DNA from: an uncultured Collinsella sp.
GTDB lineage: Bacteria > Actinomycetota > Coriobacteriia > Coriobacteriales > Coriobacteriaceae
Assembly (NCBI GenBank): GCA_902494195.1
Contig: CABUSH010000019.1
Span: 1 to 42,446, forward strand
Length of the DNA: 42,446 nucleotides
Direction of reading: 5' to 3'
Numbering within the stretch: position 1 is the stretch's first letter; every line of letters starts with the position of its first letter. Shown one piece after another: positions 1-7,122 of the stretch. The position numbers and the translations under genes are program-made. The notes under the pieces are model-generated. The model was not told the DNA's origin. It saw only the letters and a program-made list of their open reading frames with translations, and ran no database searches.

Positions 1-2
1 GC

Positions 3-1772
3 GCGACCTCATCGGAAATCGGCGCCGAGGAGTCACCCGCCGACGTCCGTCCTGGTCGCAGCCATCGTACTGCTGCTAAGCGCACGTCCAAGGCCAAGAC
101 TGCCAAGAAGGGTGCGTCCGAGGATTCCGCCGAGACGACCGCCGATGCATCGACTGATGCCGCCGAGCCCCAAGACGTCGAACAGTCTGCGTCCGAGAAG
201 CCCAAGCGCGGTCGTAAGAAGTCCGCTAAGGCCAAGGCGTCCGAGCAGCAGGCCGAGGCCGAGCTGCAGGGCGATTCCAAGGCCGAGGCCAGCGATGATA
301 CTGCGGCTAACGCCGATGCCGCCGCAACCGATGGCGCCGCGCCCGCCGAGGCCGAAGACGGCGCTCGCCCCAACCGTCGCCAGCACAAGCGCAACGACGA
401 GCGCAACGAGCGCAAGGACGAGCGCAACAACGACCGCCGCAACCGCCAGCGCGATCGCAAGCAGCGCAACAAGGAGCGTAATGCCGCTCCCACCGAGCCC
501 ACGCTTTCGCGCGAGGAGCTCGCGGCCATGAAGGTCGCCGAGCTGCGCGAGAAGGCCAAGGAGTTCGAGATTGAGACGACCGGCAAGAAGAAAGCCGAGC
601 TCGTCGAGGAGATCTACGTCACCGCCGCGAAGGCCGAGGGCTTCCGCGACATCAAGGGCATCCTGCAGATTCGTCCGGACAGCTCCGGTATCATCCATGC
701 CCATGGCTACATGAAGTCCAACGACGACGCCTTCGTGCCCGCCTACCTCATCCGCTCCGCGCGTCTGCGCACGGGCGACGTCATCGAGGGCTCGCTTCGT
801 CCTTCGCGCGGCGGCGACAAGCGCGCCGGCCTCGCCAAAATCACGACCGTCAACGGTCTAGACCCCGAGCAGATTCGCAACCGCCCCAAGTTCGGTGACC
901 TCACCCCGGTCTATCCCAACGAGCCGCTGCGCATGGAGCATGGCAAGGACTCCATTACCGGTCGCGCCATCGACATCGTGTCGCCGATCGGCAAGGGTCA
1001 GCGTGGCTTGATCGTGTCCCCGCCCAAGGCCGGCAAGACCACAATCCTCAAGAAGATCTGCCAGTCTATCTCGATTAACAACCCCGAGGTGCACCTCATC
1101 TGCCTGCTCGTCGACGAGCGCCCCGAAGAGGTTACCGATATGCAGCGTTCCATCAAGGGCGAGGTTGTGGCGTCGACCTTCGATATGCCCGCCGACAACC
1201 ACACTCGTGTGGCAGAGCTCGTCATCGAGCGCGCCAAGCGCATCGTGGAGCTGGGCGGCGATGTCGTGGTGGTGCTCGACTCCATCACGCGTCTTGCCCG
1301 CGCCTACAACTTGGCGGCGCCCGCCTCAGGCCGCATCCTTTCGGGCGGCGTCGATTCGGCGGCACTGTATCCGCCCAAGCGCTTCCTGGGCGCAGCCCGC
1401 AATATCGAGAACGGTGGCTCGCTCACCATCCTGGCCTCTGCCCTCATCGACACCGGCTCCAAGATGGACGAGGTCATCTTTGAGGAGTTCAAGGGCACCG
1501 GCAACATGGAGCTCAAGCTCGACCGCGACCTGGCCGACCGCCGCATCTTCCCGGCTATCGACCCCGTTGCCTCCGGTACGCGTAACGAGGACCTGTTGGT
1601 TGACGAGCAGATGCGTCCGTTTGTCTTTGGCCTGCGTCGCATTCTTGCCGGCATGAACAACACCGAGCGCGCAGCTGCGTCGTTTATCAAGGGTCTTAAG
1701 GGCACCAACACCAACCAGGAGTTCCTGGTGCGTTCGGCCAAAAAGCACAGCGACTACGAGCAGACGTTCTAG
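3..1772 (+). CDS. rho: Transcription termination factor Rho (5' end outside window)
   Basis: ATP-dependent RNA helicase that ends transcription at Rho-dependent sites. The frame is open from the first bases of the window, so the ATG at 528 is internal and the true start lies upstream. About 175 residues precede that ATG. They are rich in Ala, Glu, Lys and Arg and end in a strongly basic Arg/Asn-rich tract (about nt 370-490), followed by a Rho_N-like helical segment (SREELAAMKVAELREKAKEF). Numbered from the ATG at 528, the cold-shock-type RNA-binding domain spans about residues 38-115, the P-loop PPKAGKTT is at about 165-172, Walker B is VVVVLDSITR and the R/Q-loop region is EEFKGTGNMEL. The core is full length and looks intact. 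Extended N-termini are known in actinobacterial Rho proteins; here the charged tract lies before the Rho_N-like segment. A terminator follows 40 bases after the stop. Confidence 0.97.
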   Translation, partial: ATSSEIGAEESPADVRPGRSHRTAAKRTSKAKTAKKGASEDSAETTADASTDAAEPQDVEQSASEKPKRGRKKSAKAKASEQQAEAELQGDSKAEASDDTAANADAAATDGAAPAEAEDGARPNRRQHKRNDERNERKDERNNDRRNRQRDRKQRNKERNAAPTEPTLSREELAAMKVAELREKAKEFEIETTGKKKAELVEEIYVTAAKAEGFRDIKGILQIRPDSSGIIHAHGYMKSNDDAFVPAYLIRSARLRTGDVIEGSLRPSRGGDKRAGLAKITTVNGLDPEQIRNRPKFGDLTPVYPNEPLRMEHGKDSITGRAIDIVSPIGKGQRGLIVSPPKAGKTTILKKICQSISINNPEVHLICLLVDERPEEVTDMQRSIKGEVVASTFDMPADNHTRVAELVIERAKRIVELGGDVVVVLDSITRLARAYNLAAPASGRILSGGVDSAALYPPKRFLGAARNIENGGSLTILASALIDTGSKMDEVIFEEFKGTGNMELKLDRDLADRRIFPAIDPVASGTRNEDLLVDEQMRPFVFGLRRILAGMNNTERAAASFIKGLKGTNTNQEFLVRSAKKHSDYEQTF

Positions 1773-1812
1773 GTTGTCATCCACACGCAGCGATAGTCAT
1801 CAATGCAATAAA

Positions 1813-1842
1813 GGGTCGGGGCTTTGAGCCTCGGCCCTTTTC
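1813..1842 (+). terminator. Intrinsic terminator after rho
   Basis: An 11-bp hairpin with G-U pairs (arms gggtcggggct and agcctcggccc, loop ttg) is followed directly by a short T run. It lies 40 bases after the rho stop codon. Confidence 0.8.
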
Positions 1843-1920
1843 TATATCGCCGCTCCGCGCTTATTTTTGACCATAAGACTGGCAAGCAGCAGGTTTCCCG
1901 TTTCAATCCGACATCGTCGC

Positions 1921-1949
1921 TTGCAATCGACAGGGCGGTTTCGCATAAT
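1921..1949 (+). promoter_or_regulatory. Candidate sigma70-type promoter
   Basis: TTGCAA at 1921-1926 and CATAAT at 1944-1949 are separated by 17 bp. They lie in the 313-base gap between rho and the gene at 2086, which gives a leader of about 130 bases. A small GGGGC-ATA-GCCCC hairpin sits in that leader at 2007-2019. Apart from the rho terminator, nothing else is recognisable in the gap. Assigned by pattern only. Confidence 0.45.
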
Positions 1950-2085
1950 AGCTTTTAAGCTTCGCGACGGATAACGCAGATGAAACGAACCATATACCGT
2001 TGCTTTGGGGCATAGCCCCGCTTCATCTTCTCTCGCGCAGCCAACTGAATGATGCGATTTGGGTGCTGGAAGATGGGGAGAGCTC

Positions 2086-3486
2086 ATGGCTTCTTCTGAT
2101 GCAACACAACGAGCAGTCCTTGCCGGACTTTCGTGCGGGATCGGCCTTGCCGCTCCCGTGGTTATGTATGCCGCGACGCTGCCGTTTTCGTCTGTGAACG
2201 AGACGGTCGTGGCGGGTGCGGTTCCCTTCGCCGTGGGCGCGGTGGCGGGCGTGGGCATCTATGCCGCCTCGCTGGGTATCTCCGAGTATCGTGCGCAGCG
2301 TGAAGAGCGTCTGTTCCAGCCCGATGCCATGGGCGGTGCCGCCAATCTCAATCAGCATCAAAGCGAGTTCAAGACCGCCTCGATTTCAGCTCAGCAGCAG
2401 GATGCGACTCCTTACGCTGCGGCTTCTGATTCTCAGGCTCAGGCGGAGCAGTCTACCTCGGCATTCCTTTCCGGCCTGACTGGTGCGTTCCAGCGCCGTC
2501 ATGCCGATGATGGTGTCCCTACCATCGCTCGAGCCGCAGATGCTATGGACGAGGACGAGGCTTGGTCCATGATCGACAGTATGCTTGACGACGATTCGCC
2601 GGTGAGCTGCGACCCTGCACACTCGCGCGACGTCTATCAAGTCGCCATCGACGAGCTCACCAACGGCGGGCAGACCGGCTCCTTCAATCGCGACGACATC
2701 GCCGCCGCGGCACGCGCCGTGTCTGGCTCCCAGGCCGCCCCTGCGGGCAGCACGGCGGCTTTCGTGGCACTCGTCGCCAACGCGGCAGCCAATAACGCCT
2801 ACAGCGCTACCTCGGCGGACGCGAACGCTTCTGCCGACAATTCGTACGTTGATGAAGCCATGGCCGCGGACGAGGAGGCCGTTGCCGCCCGCCGTGCCGC
2901 CGAAAGCTCGCTGTGGGGCGCTCCTGCCCAGCAGCAGGCGGCTGAGGCTGCGCCGTACAATGTAAACCTCGCCAGCATGCCTATCATCTCCGGTGCCGCG
3001 GATATCGATTTCGATGACCTCGATGAGCCTGCAGCCATCACTGCATCGATTGATGCCCAAGATCGCATCGACACCGGCGACCTTCCGGATGCCTCACTCG
3101 AGGTTGATGTCCCCATGGCTGATTACTCGGGCCACGAGGACATGTGGGCCGCCGCCACCGCGATTCTGGATGAGATTGACGAGCCTGCTCCTGTTGCAGC
3201 CCCCGCTCCCGTCGCTGCCCCTCAGCCTGCTGCCCCCGCCTATGTCGGCCGTCACAGCGCTGTGTTCCCCGAGGATACTGCCCGTATCTCGCGCGAGAGC
3301 ATCGAGCGGGCCGAGGCTATTGCCGCCGGCATTATGGAAAACCGTCGTCACGAGCGCGTCAATCAGATCCTCGAGGAAGAGATCGAGCGCCTGCAGTCCT
3401 CTACCGCCAAGCGTACGGGCCGTGCCTACCTGAGCGTTATCGAGGGCGGTACCGCCAGCTTCGCGCCGCTCCGCGCGGAGGCATAA
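2086..3486 (+). CDS. Membrane-anchored Ala-rich acidic protein, unknown function
   Basis: A 466-residue protein I cannot assign to a family. The start is ATG 2086, with a ggggag ribosome site at 2075-2080; an in-frame TTG at 2059 has no such site. Residues about 10-35 and 42-68 form two hydrophobic helices (for example AVLAGLSCGIGLAAPVVMY), followed by a basic stretch (EYRAQREERLF). The rest is a long soluble, low-complexity, Ala/Asp/Glu-rich region with a Pro-Ala tract (APVAAPAPVAAPQPAAPA) and a helical, charged C-terminus (RRHERVNQILEEEIERLQ) that could form a coiled coil. The architecture suggests a two-helix membrane anchor with a long soluble tail. The vanZ-like gene starts 7 bases after its stop, so the two are probably co-transcribed. 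Confidence 0.85.
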   Translation: MASSDATQRAVLAGLSCGIGLAAPVVMYAATLPFSSVNETVVAGAVPFAVGAVAGVGIYAASLGISEYRAQREERLFQPDAMGGAANLNQHQSEFKTASISAQQQDATPYAAASDSQAQAEQSTSAFLSGLTGAFQRRHADDGVPTIARAADAMDEDEAWSMIDSMLDDDSPVSCDPAHSRDVYQVAIDELTNGGQTGSFNRDDIAAAARAVSGSQAAPAGSTAAFVALVANAAANNAYSATSADANASADNSYVDEAMAADEEAVAARRAAESSLWGAPAQQQAAEAAPYNVNLASMPIISGAADIDFDDLDEPAAITASIDAQDRIDTGDLPDASLEVDVPMADYSGHEDMWAAATAILDEIDEPAPVAAPAPVAAPQPAAPAYVGRHSAVFPEDTARISRESIERAEAIAAGIMENRRHERVNQILEEEIERLQSSTAKRTGRAYLSVIEGGTASFAPLRAEA

Positions 3487-3493
3487 CTTCTGC

Positions 3494-3943
3494 ATGGTTA
3501 AGATCAATCGAAAATGGGCGGTCGTGACCTGCCTGATGGCGCTCTTGATCTGGGGCAATTCGCTGGTTCCCGGCTCGGGGTCGGGCTCGCTGAGCCTAAC
3601 GGTCATGGAAGCTATCCGCGGTTTCCTGCACGGCGTGGGACTTCCATATGAATGGGTGACCAACTTTGTTGTTCGCAAGTGCGCGCATTTTACCGAGTAT
3701 ATGGTGCTCGGCATCTTGGCAACGCACGCCTTTGATTTTGAGGGTCGGCGCACCTTTGACGTGCTGCTGCCCACGGCGGTGTTCCTGCTGCTGATTCCTT
3801 CGATCGACGAGACGATTCAGCTCTTTGTGCCGGGACGCGCCGGCATGATCACCGATGTGATGATCGACTGCTGTGGAGCGGTAACGGGCGTTGTGCTCCG
3901 ATATCTACTACGATCGCTCATATGTGCCAAAAAGGCCGCCTAG
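3494..3943 (+). CDS. VanZ-like family membrane protein
   Basis: A 149-residue integral membrane protein with four predicted hydrophobic helices. It carries the two conserved VanZ-family patches: RKCAHFTEYMVLG at about residues 55-68 and DETIQLFVPGRAGMITDVMID at about 97-117. The family is named for the teicoplanin-resistance protein VanZ, but most chromosomal members have no proven role, and no other glycopeptide-resistance gene is nearby. The start is ATG 3494, with GGAGG about 12 bases upstream inside the end of the previous gene. The stop codon lies inside the left arm of the following terminator. Confidence 0.9.
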   Translation: MVKINRKWAVVTCLMALLIWGNSLVPGSGSGSLSLTVMEAIRGFLHGVGLPYEWVTNFVVRKCAHFTEYMVLGILATHAFDFEGRRTFDVLLPTAVFLLLIPSIDETIQLFVPGRAGMITDVMIDCCGAVTGVVLRYLLRSLICAKKAA

Positions 3944-3974
3944 GACGTATGCTTGGTGCTAGGCGGCCTTTTTT
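3929..3974. terminator. Bidirectional intrinsic terminator
   Basis: A perfect 15-bp hairpin: aaaaaggccgcctag at 3929-3943 pairs with ctaggcggccttttt at 3959-3973. It has an A run on the left and a T run on the right, so it can end transcription from both the vanZ-like gene and the convergent ROK kinase. The VanZ stop codon is the last three bases of the left arm. Confidence 0.9.
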
Positions 3975-4056
3975 ATTAGAGGGCTTATATAGGGCGTGGT
4001 GGCGTCGTTCCGTAGGTTGGATTTGCCGGGCGCGCCACGCCCTGTGGGTGCGTCTG

Positions 4057-4947
4057 TTACTGAAGCGCCTGCGCGCCCAGGGCCAGGCAGCCCATGATGC
4101 CCTGCTTGCCCTCAAGGCTGTTGTTGACGATGTAGGTATCGATGTCGTTGACCTCGGGCGTGACGATATAACCGTTGAGCATCTCGGCGCACTTCTTGCG
4201 CGCGAGCGGCACGATGGGGGTGTGGTCGGCCACGCCGCCACCGATGATGATCTTTTGCGGCGCGTAGCACAGCGTGTAGGTCATGAGCGCCTGTGCCAGA
4301 TAGCCTGCGAGCAGGTCCATGGCCTCCGGGTCATCGGCCATGTCTCCGGCGCTCTTGCCATCCCAGCGCTTTTTAACGCCGGGGCCGGCGATGAGACCCT
4401 CGAGGCAATTGTCGTGGAAGGGGCAGGCGCTGTGCTCGCCAATGGTGTCGCGCGGGTCGCGCGTGACCAGGATGTGGCCGGCCTCGGGATGCATCATGCC
4501 GTGTACGAGCTTACCGCCCGAGAGCACGCCGGCGCCCACGCCGGTGCCGATGGTCAGATACACAACGTCAGTGAGGCCCTGGGCGCAACCAAAGGTGACC
4601 TCGCCCAGGCAGGCGACGTTGACGTCGGTGTCGTAGCCGCAGGGGATATTGAGCTCGTTTTGGATAGTGCCCAGCAGGTCAAAGTAGCGCCATGCCGTTT
4701 TGGGCGTCTCCAGGATCTTGCCGTATTGGGGCGAGGCAGGGTTGACTGCGGTGGGGCCAAAGGCGCCGATGCCCAGCGCGGCGATGCCCTTGTCGGCAAA
4801 CCATGCATTGACGGCCTCAACGGTCTCCTGCGGGGTCGTGGTCGCGATCTGCTCACGCTCCAGGACCGTACCGTCTGCATAGCCCGTGGCGCAGACCATC
4901 TTGGTGCCGCCGGCCTCGAGCGCTCCGATAAGCTGCTGTTCTGCCAT
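4057..4947 (-). CDS. ROK-family sugar kinase (probable fructokinase)
   Basis: A 296-residue cytoplasmic kinase expected to phosphorylate a hexose with ATP. The N-terminal phosphate-binding motif is GALEAGGTKMVCATG (residues 8-22), the form seen in ROK fructokinases (EC 2.7.1.4) rather than glucokinases. A second glycine-rich motif is LTIGTGVGAGVLSGGK. The ROK zinc-binding region is present as HPEAGH followed by CPFHDNCLEG, giving the His-Cys-His-Cys ligand pattern. The catalytic Asp is expected in GYDTDVNVACLGE. Length is normal for the bacterial fructokinase branch. It is monocistronic, between a terminator at each end. The substrate is inferred from subfamily motifs only. Confidence 0.9.
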   Translation of the reverse strand: MAEQQLIGALEAGGTKMVCATGYADGTVLEREQIATTTPQETVEAVNAWFADKGIAALGIGAFGPTAVNPASPQYGKILETPKTAWRYFDLLGTIQNELNIPCGYDTDVNVACLGEVTFGCAQGLTDVVYLTIGTGVGAGVLSGGKLVHGMMHPEAGHILVTRDPRDTIGEHSACPFHDNCLEGLIAGPGVKKRWDGKSAGDMADDPEAMDLLAGYLAQALMTYTLCYAPQKIIIGGGVADHTPIVPLARKKCAEMLNGYIVTPEVNDIDTYIVNNSLEGKQGIMGCLALGAQALQ

Positions 4948-4985
4948 AGTATTCCTCTCTCTGGGACGAGTTGCTCCGTGACTAA

Positions 4986-5014
4986 AGTATAGGGCTCTAA
5001 ACCATTTAAGAAAG
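4986..5014 (-). promoter_or_regulatory. Candidate promoter of the ROK kinase gene
   Basis: On the minus strand a TATACT -10 box (plus 4986-4991) lies about 40 bases upstream of the start codon at 4947. A T-rich -35 region (TTTCTT) lies about 16 bp further upstream and is weak. Pattern-based. Confidence 0.4.
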
Positions 5015-5020
5015 CGCTAT

Positions 5021-5063
5021 AAAAAGAAGCCTCGCAACGTGGCGGGCGGTGCGGGGCTTCTTT
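5021..5063 (-). terminator. Intrinsic terminator after the aminotransferase gene
   Basis: A 14-bp stem with one G-U pair (aaagaagcctcgca at 5023-5036 with tgcggggcttcttt at 5050-5063). The A run on its left gives U residues on the minus-strand RNA. It sits 26 bases past the aminotransferase stop. Confidence 0.85.
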
Positions 5064-5088
5064 GGTTGCTTTAGTTGCCGGGCCGTCC

Positions 5089-6270
5089 TTACCCGCGCGG
5101 CTTGATTTTATCACGTAGCGACTTGAGGTTCTCCAGTGCCGCGTTAAGCGTCTCGTCCCGCTTGGCAAAGTGGAAACGAATCAGATGGTTGACGGGCTCG
5201 CGGAAGAAGCTCGAGCCGGGCACGGCGCCCACGCCCACCTTGGATGCGAGGTCCTCGCAGAATTCGAGGTCGCTGTCATAGCCAAACTCAGAGATGTCCA
5301 TCATGACGTAGTAGGCGCCCTGCGGCACGTTATGCTCAAGACCGATGCTATCGAGCCCCTGGCAGAACAGGTCGCGTTTGGCGGTGTAGAGGTCGAGGAC
5401 CTCATCGTAATAGCTGTCGTCGAAGTTGAGGGCGGTGACAACGGCTTCCTGCAGGGGAGCGGCGGCACCCACGGTGAGAAAGTCGTGGACCTTCTTGATG
5501 CGCTCGGTGATCTGGGCTGGGGCGATGGTGTAGCCCAGACGCCAGCCGGTGATGGAGTACGTCTTAGACAGCGAGCTGCAGCTGATGGTTCGCTCGAACA
5601 TGCCGGGCAGCGTGGCCATGTAGACGTGCTCATGGGGCGCGTAGACGATGTGCTCGTAGACTTCGTCGGTGATGCAGTACGCGTCGTACTTTTTGCACAG
5701 GTCGGCGATAAAGGTGAGCTCTTCGCGCGTAAAGACCTTGCCGCAGGGGTTGGAAGGGTTGCACAGGACGATGGCCTTGGGGTCGTTGTCGCGGAAGGCA
5801 GCCTCGAGCGCCTCGCGGTCAAAGTCGAATGTGGGCGGGTTGAGCGGCACATAGATGGGCTCGGCACCCGAGAGAATGGTGTCAGCGCCGTAGTTCTCGT
5901 AGAACGGCGAGAAGATGACGACCTTGTCTCCGGGGTTCGTAACCGTCATCATGGCGGCCATCATGGCCTCGGTGGAGCCGCAGGTGACCACGATATTCTG
6001 GTTGGGGTCGATCGGCATGCCCATAAAGTGCTCCTGTTTGGCGGCGAGCGCCTCGCGCATGGCCTGGGAGCCCCAGGTAATGGAGTACTGGTGGTAGAGC
6101 GGCTTGGGGTCGGCGGCGATGGTGCTCAGGCTGTTGAGCAGCTGCGCCGGAGGATCGAAGTCGGGGAAGCCCTGCGAGAGATTGACGGCATCGTACTTAT
6201 TGGAGATGCGTGTCATGCGGCGGATGACCGAATCGGTAAATGTTGCCGTGCGGTTGGAGAGTTCTTTCAT
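5089..6270 (-). CDS. Class I/II pyridoxal-phosphate aminotransferase
   Basis: A 393-residue fold-type I PLP enzyme. Seen directly: substrate-loop motif NLSQGFPDFDPP (30-41), NPSNPCG (171-177), TDEVYEH (201-207, Asp for the PLP nitrogen and Tyr for the phenolic oxygen), and the Schiff-base lysine K236 in SSLSKTYSITGWRLGY. The C-terminal RFHFAKRDETL supplies the carboxylate-binding arginine. The NLSQGFPDF start and overall pattern match the branch that includes methionine and kynurenine/glutamine transaminases, more than aspartate transaminases. The exact amino donor cannot be read from the sequence. The ATG at 6270 follows a GAAAGGA ribosome site on the minus strand. It has its own terminator and is divergent from the tRNA cluster. 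Confidence 0.93.
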   Translation of the reverse strand: MKELSNRTATFTDSVIRRMTRISNKYDAVNLSQGFPDFDPPAQLLNSLSTIAADPKPLYHQYSITWGSQAMREALAAKQEHFMGMPIDPNQNIVVTCGSTEAMMAAMMTVTNPGDKVVIFSPFYENYGADTILSGAEPIYVPLNPPTFDFDREALEAAFRDNDPKAIVLCNPSNPCGKVFTREELTFIADLCKKYDAYCITDEVYEHIVYAPHEHVYMATLPGMFERTISCSSLSKTYSITGWRLGYTIAPAQITERIKKVHDFLTVGAAAPLQEAVVTALNFDDSYYDEVLDLYTAKRDLFCQGLDSIGLEHNVPQGAYYVMMDISEFGYDSDLEFCEDLASKVGVGAVPGSSFFREPVNHLIRFHFAKRDETLNAALENLKSLRDKIKPRG

Positions 6271-6380
6271 GCCGGTCCTTTCGAGGATTTGCAGTGGGGC
6301 AAGTTTACTCCTATGGAACCGGTGGGAATTGCTCGAAACGCGCTCGAAAAACTCTTTTCAAAATTCTTGAAAATTGGGGC

Positions 6381-6409
6381 TTGCATCGCGTGGCGTTCCT
6401 TGCAATAAT
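6381..6409 (+). promoter_or_regulatory. Candidate promoter of the tRNA cluster
   Basis: TTGCAT (6381-6386), a 17-bp spacer and AATAAT (6404-6409) lie about 20 bases before the likely transcription start of tRNA-His. The arrangement suits a strong stable-RNA promoter. Pattern-based. Confidence 0.5.
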
Positions 6410-6435
6410 AGTCGAGCGCGAAGCGCACAGGACAC

Positions 6436-6513
6436 GGTGGGTGTAGCTCAGTTGGCTAGAGCGACGGGTTGTGGTCCCGTAGGTCGAGGGTTCGAGTCCC
6501 TTTACCCACCCCA
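6436..6513 (+). tRNA. tRNA-His (GTG)
   Basis: A complete cloverleaf. The 7-bp acceptor (gtgggtg with tacccac) is preceded by the extra G-1 typical of tRNA-His, paired with C73. Anticodon GTG at 6471-6473, T-loop ttcgagt, and an encoded 3' CCA. Confidence 0.96.
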
Positions 6514-6535
6514 GTTCTTGCTTCGTGTTGATATC

Positions 6536-6611
6536 GGGTCGTTAGCTCAGTTGGTAGAGCAGGGGACTCTTAATCCCAAGGTCCAGGGTTCGAACCCCTG
6601 ACGGCCCACCA
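6536..6611 (+). tRNA. tRNA-Lys (CTT), first copy
   Basis: A complete 76-base tRNA. Acceptor gggtcgt pairs with acggccc (one G-T), anticodon CTT at 6569-6571 in loop ctcttaa, T-arm cagggttcgaacccctg, encoded CCA. It lies 22 bases after tRNA-His and is probably in one transcript with it. Confidence 0.96.
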
Positions 6612-6624
6612 CACGATATCTCCT

Positions 6625-6650
6625 CTAAAGTCCGCCATAACGGACTTTAG
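6625..6650 (+). other. Hairpin between the two tRNA-Lys genes
   Basis: A perfect 10-bp stem (ctaaagtccg / cggactttag) with a 6-base loop lies directly between the tRNAs. Only a short T run follows (cttt), so it may act as an RNA-processing signal or weak terminator rather than a strong terminator. Confidence 0.6.
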
Positions 6651-6654
6651 CTTT

Positions 6655-6730
6655 GGGTCGTTAGCTCAGTTGGTAGAGCAGGGGACTCTTAATCCCAAGG
6701 TCCAGGGTTCGACCCCCTGACGGCCCACCC
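6655..6730 (+). tRNA. tRNA-Lys (CTT), second copy
   Basis: Nearly identical to the first tRNA-Lys, with anticodon CTT at 6688-6690. Two differences are visible: a T-loop A to C change (ttcgacc instead of ttcgaac), and a 3' end of CCC where the first copy encodes CCA. The mature CCA would therefore need CCA-adding enzyme. The cloverleaf is otherwise intact. Confidence 0.9.
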
Positions 6731-6992
6731 AAAGCATCTTAAAGCGATTGGCTTAGGCTGGTCGCTTTTTTGTTAACCTCACATGGGGTCGAACCCGTCG
6801 GGGCGCGGAGCTGAGGAAATGCGTAAGCATTTGCCAGCGCAGCGCGCAAGGCGCGAAGCGCCGCAGCGACCGCCTGCGCAGCAGGCTGACCCCCTGACGG
6901 CCCACCCAAAGATTGTTAAAACGACTGGCTCATGCTGGTCGCTTTTTTGTTGACCACGCATGGGGTCGAACCCGAAAGGGCGCGGAGCTGAG
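6711..6992 (+). repeat. Imperfect tandem repeat copying the tRNA-Lys 3' end and terminator
   Basis: Two imperfect copies, 6711-6815 and 6888-6992, lie 177 bases apart. Each starts with the last 20 bases of tRNA-Lys copy 2 (gaccccctgacggcccaccc), then a terminator hairpin, then a tggggtcgaaccc motif and gcgcggagctgag. Copy 1 belongs to the intact tRNA; copy 2 has no tRNA body. The DNA between them (about 6816-6887) is a run of short hairpins (aaatgc-gtaa-gcattt, ggcgc-gaa-gcgcc, cctgcgcagcagg). The repeat of a tRNA 3' end resembles an attachment-site duplication or a slippage product. Confidence 0.75.
6741..6771 (+). terminator. Intrinsic terminator of the tRNA cluster
   Basis: A 12-bp stem with several G-U pairs (aaagcgattggc / gctggtcgcttt), loop ttag, followed by a run of Ts. 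A second version, belonging to the downstream repeat copy, is at 6918-6948. Confidence 0.8.
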
Positions 6993-7000
6993 TAATCTGC

Positions 7001-7076
7001 GCCGTGATTCCCTTAGGGAAACACGGCTAAAGCCCCGTAGGCGTGTTCTCCTTAGGGGAATCATGCTTACGGGGCT
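7001..7076 (-). terminator. Double hairpin region, likely terminator of the FAD oxidoreductase gene
   Basis: Stem agccccgtaggcgtg (7031-7045) pairs with catgcttacggggct (7062-7076). A second hairpin, ccgtg..ttccc-tta-gggaa..cacgg, lies at 7001-7025. The loop of the first contains an inverted relative of the second (tccttaggggaatcatg). The minus strand has only a weak T run, so termination is plausible but not certain. The segment 6993-7122 contains nothing else I recognise. Confidence 0.5.
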
Positions 7077-7122
7077 CGATGCATGTTGAGAAGTTGTGAT
7101 CAAACTCAAAGCTAGAATCGAT

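Noticed and set aside
3494..3943. VanZ-like gene considered as a glycopeptide-resistance determinant
   Set aside because: No vanA/vanH/vanX or regulator genes nearby; family membership alone does not show resistance.
6779..6961. 60-codon minus-strand frame in the tRNA repeat zone
   Set aside because: It crosses the duplicated tRNA 3' end and terminator; no ribosome site and no protein-like pattern.
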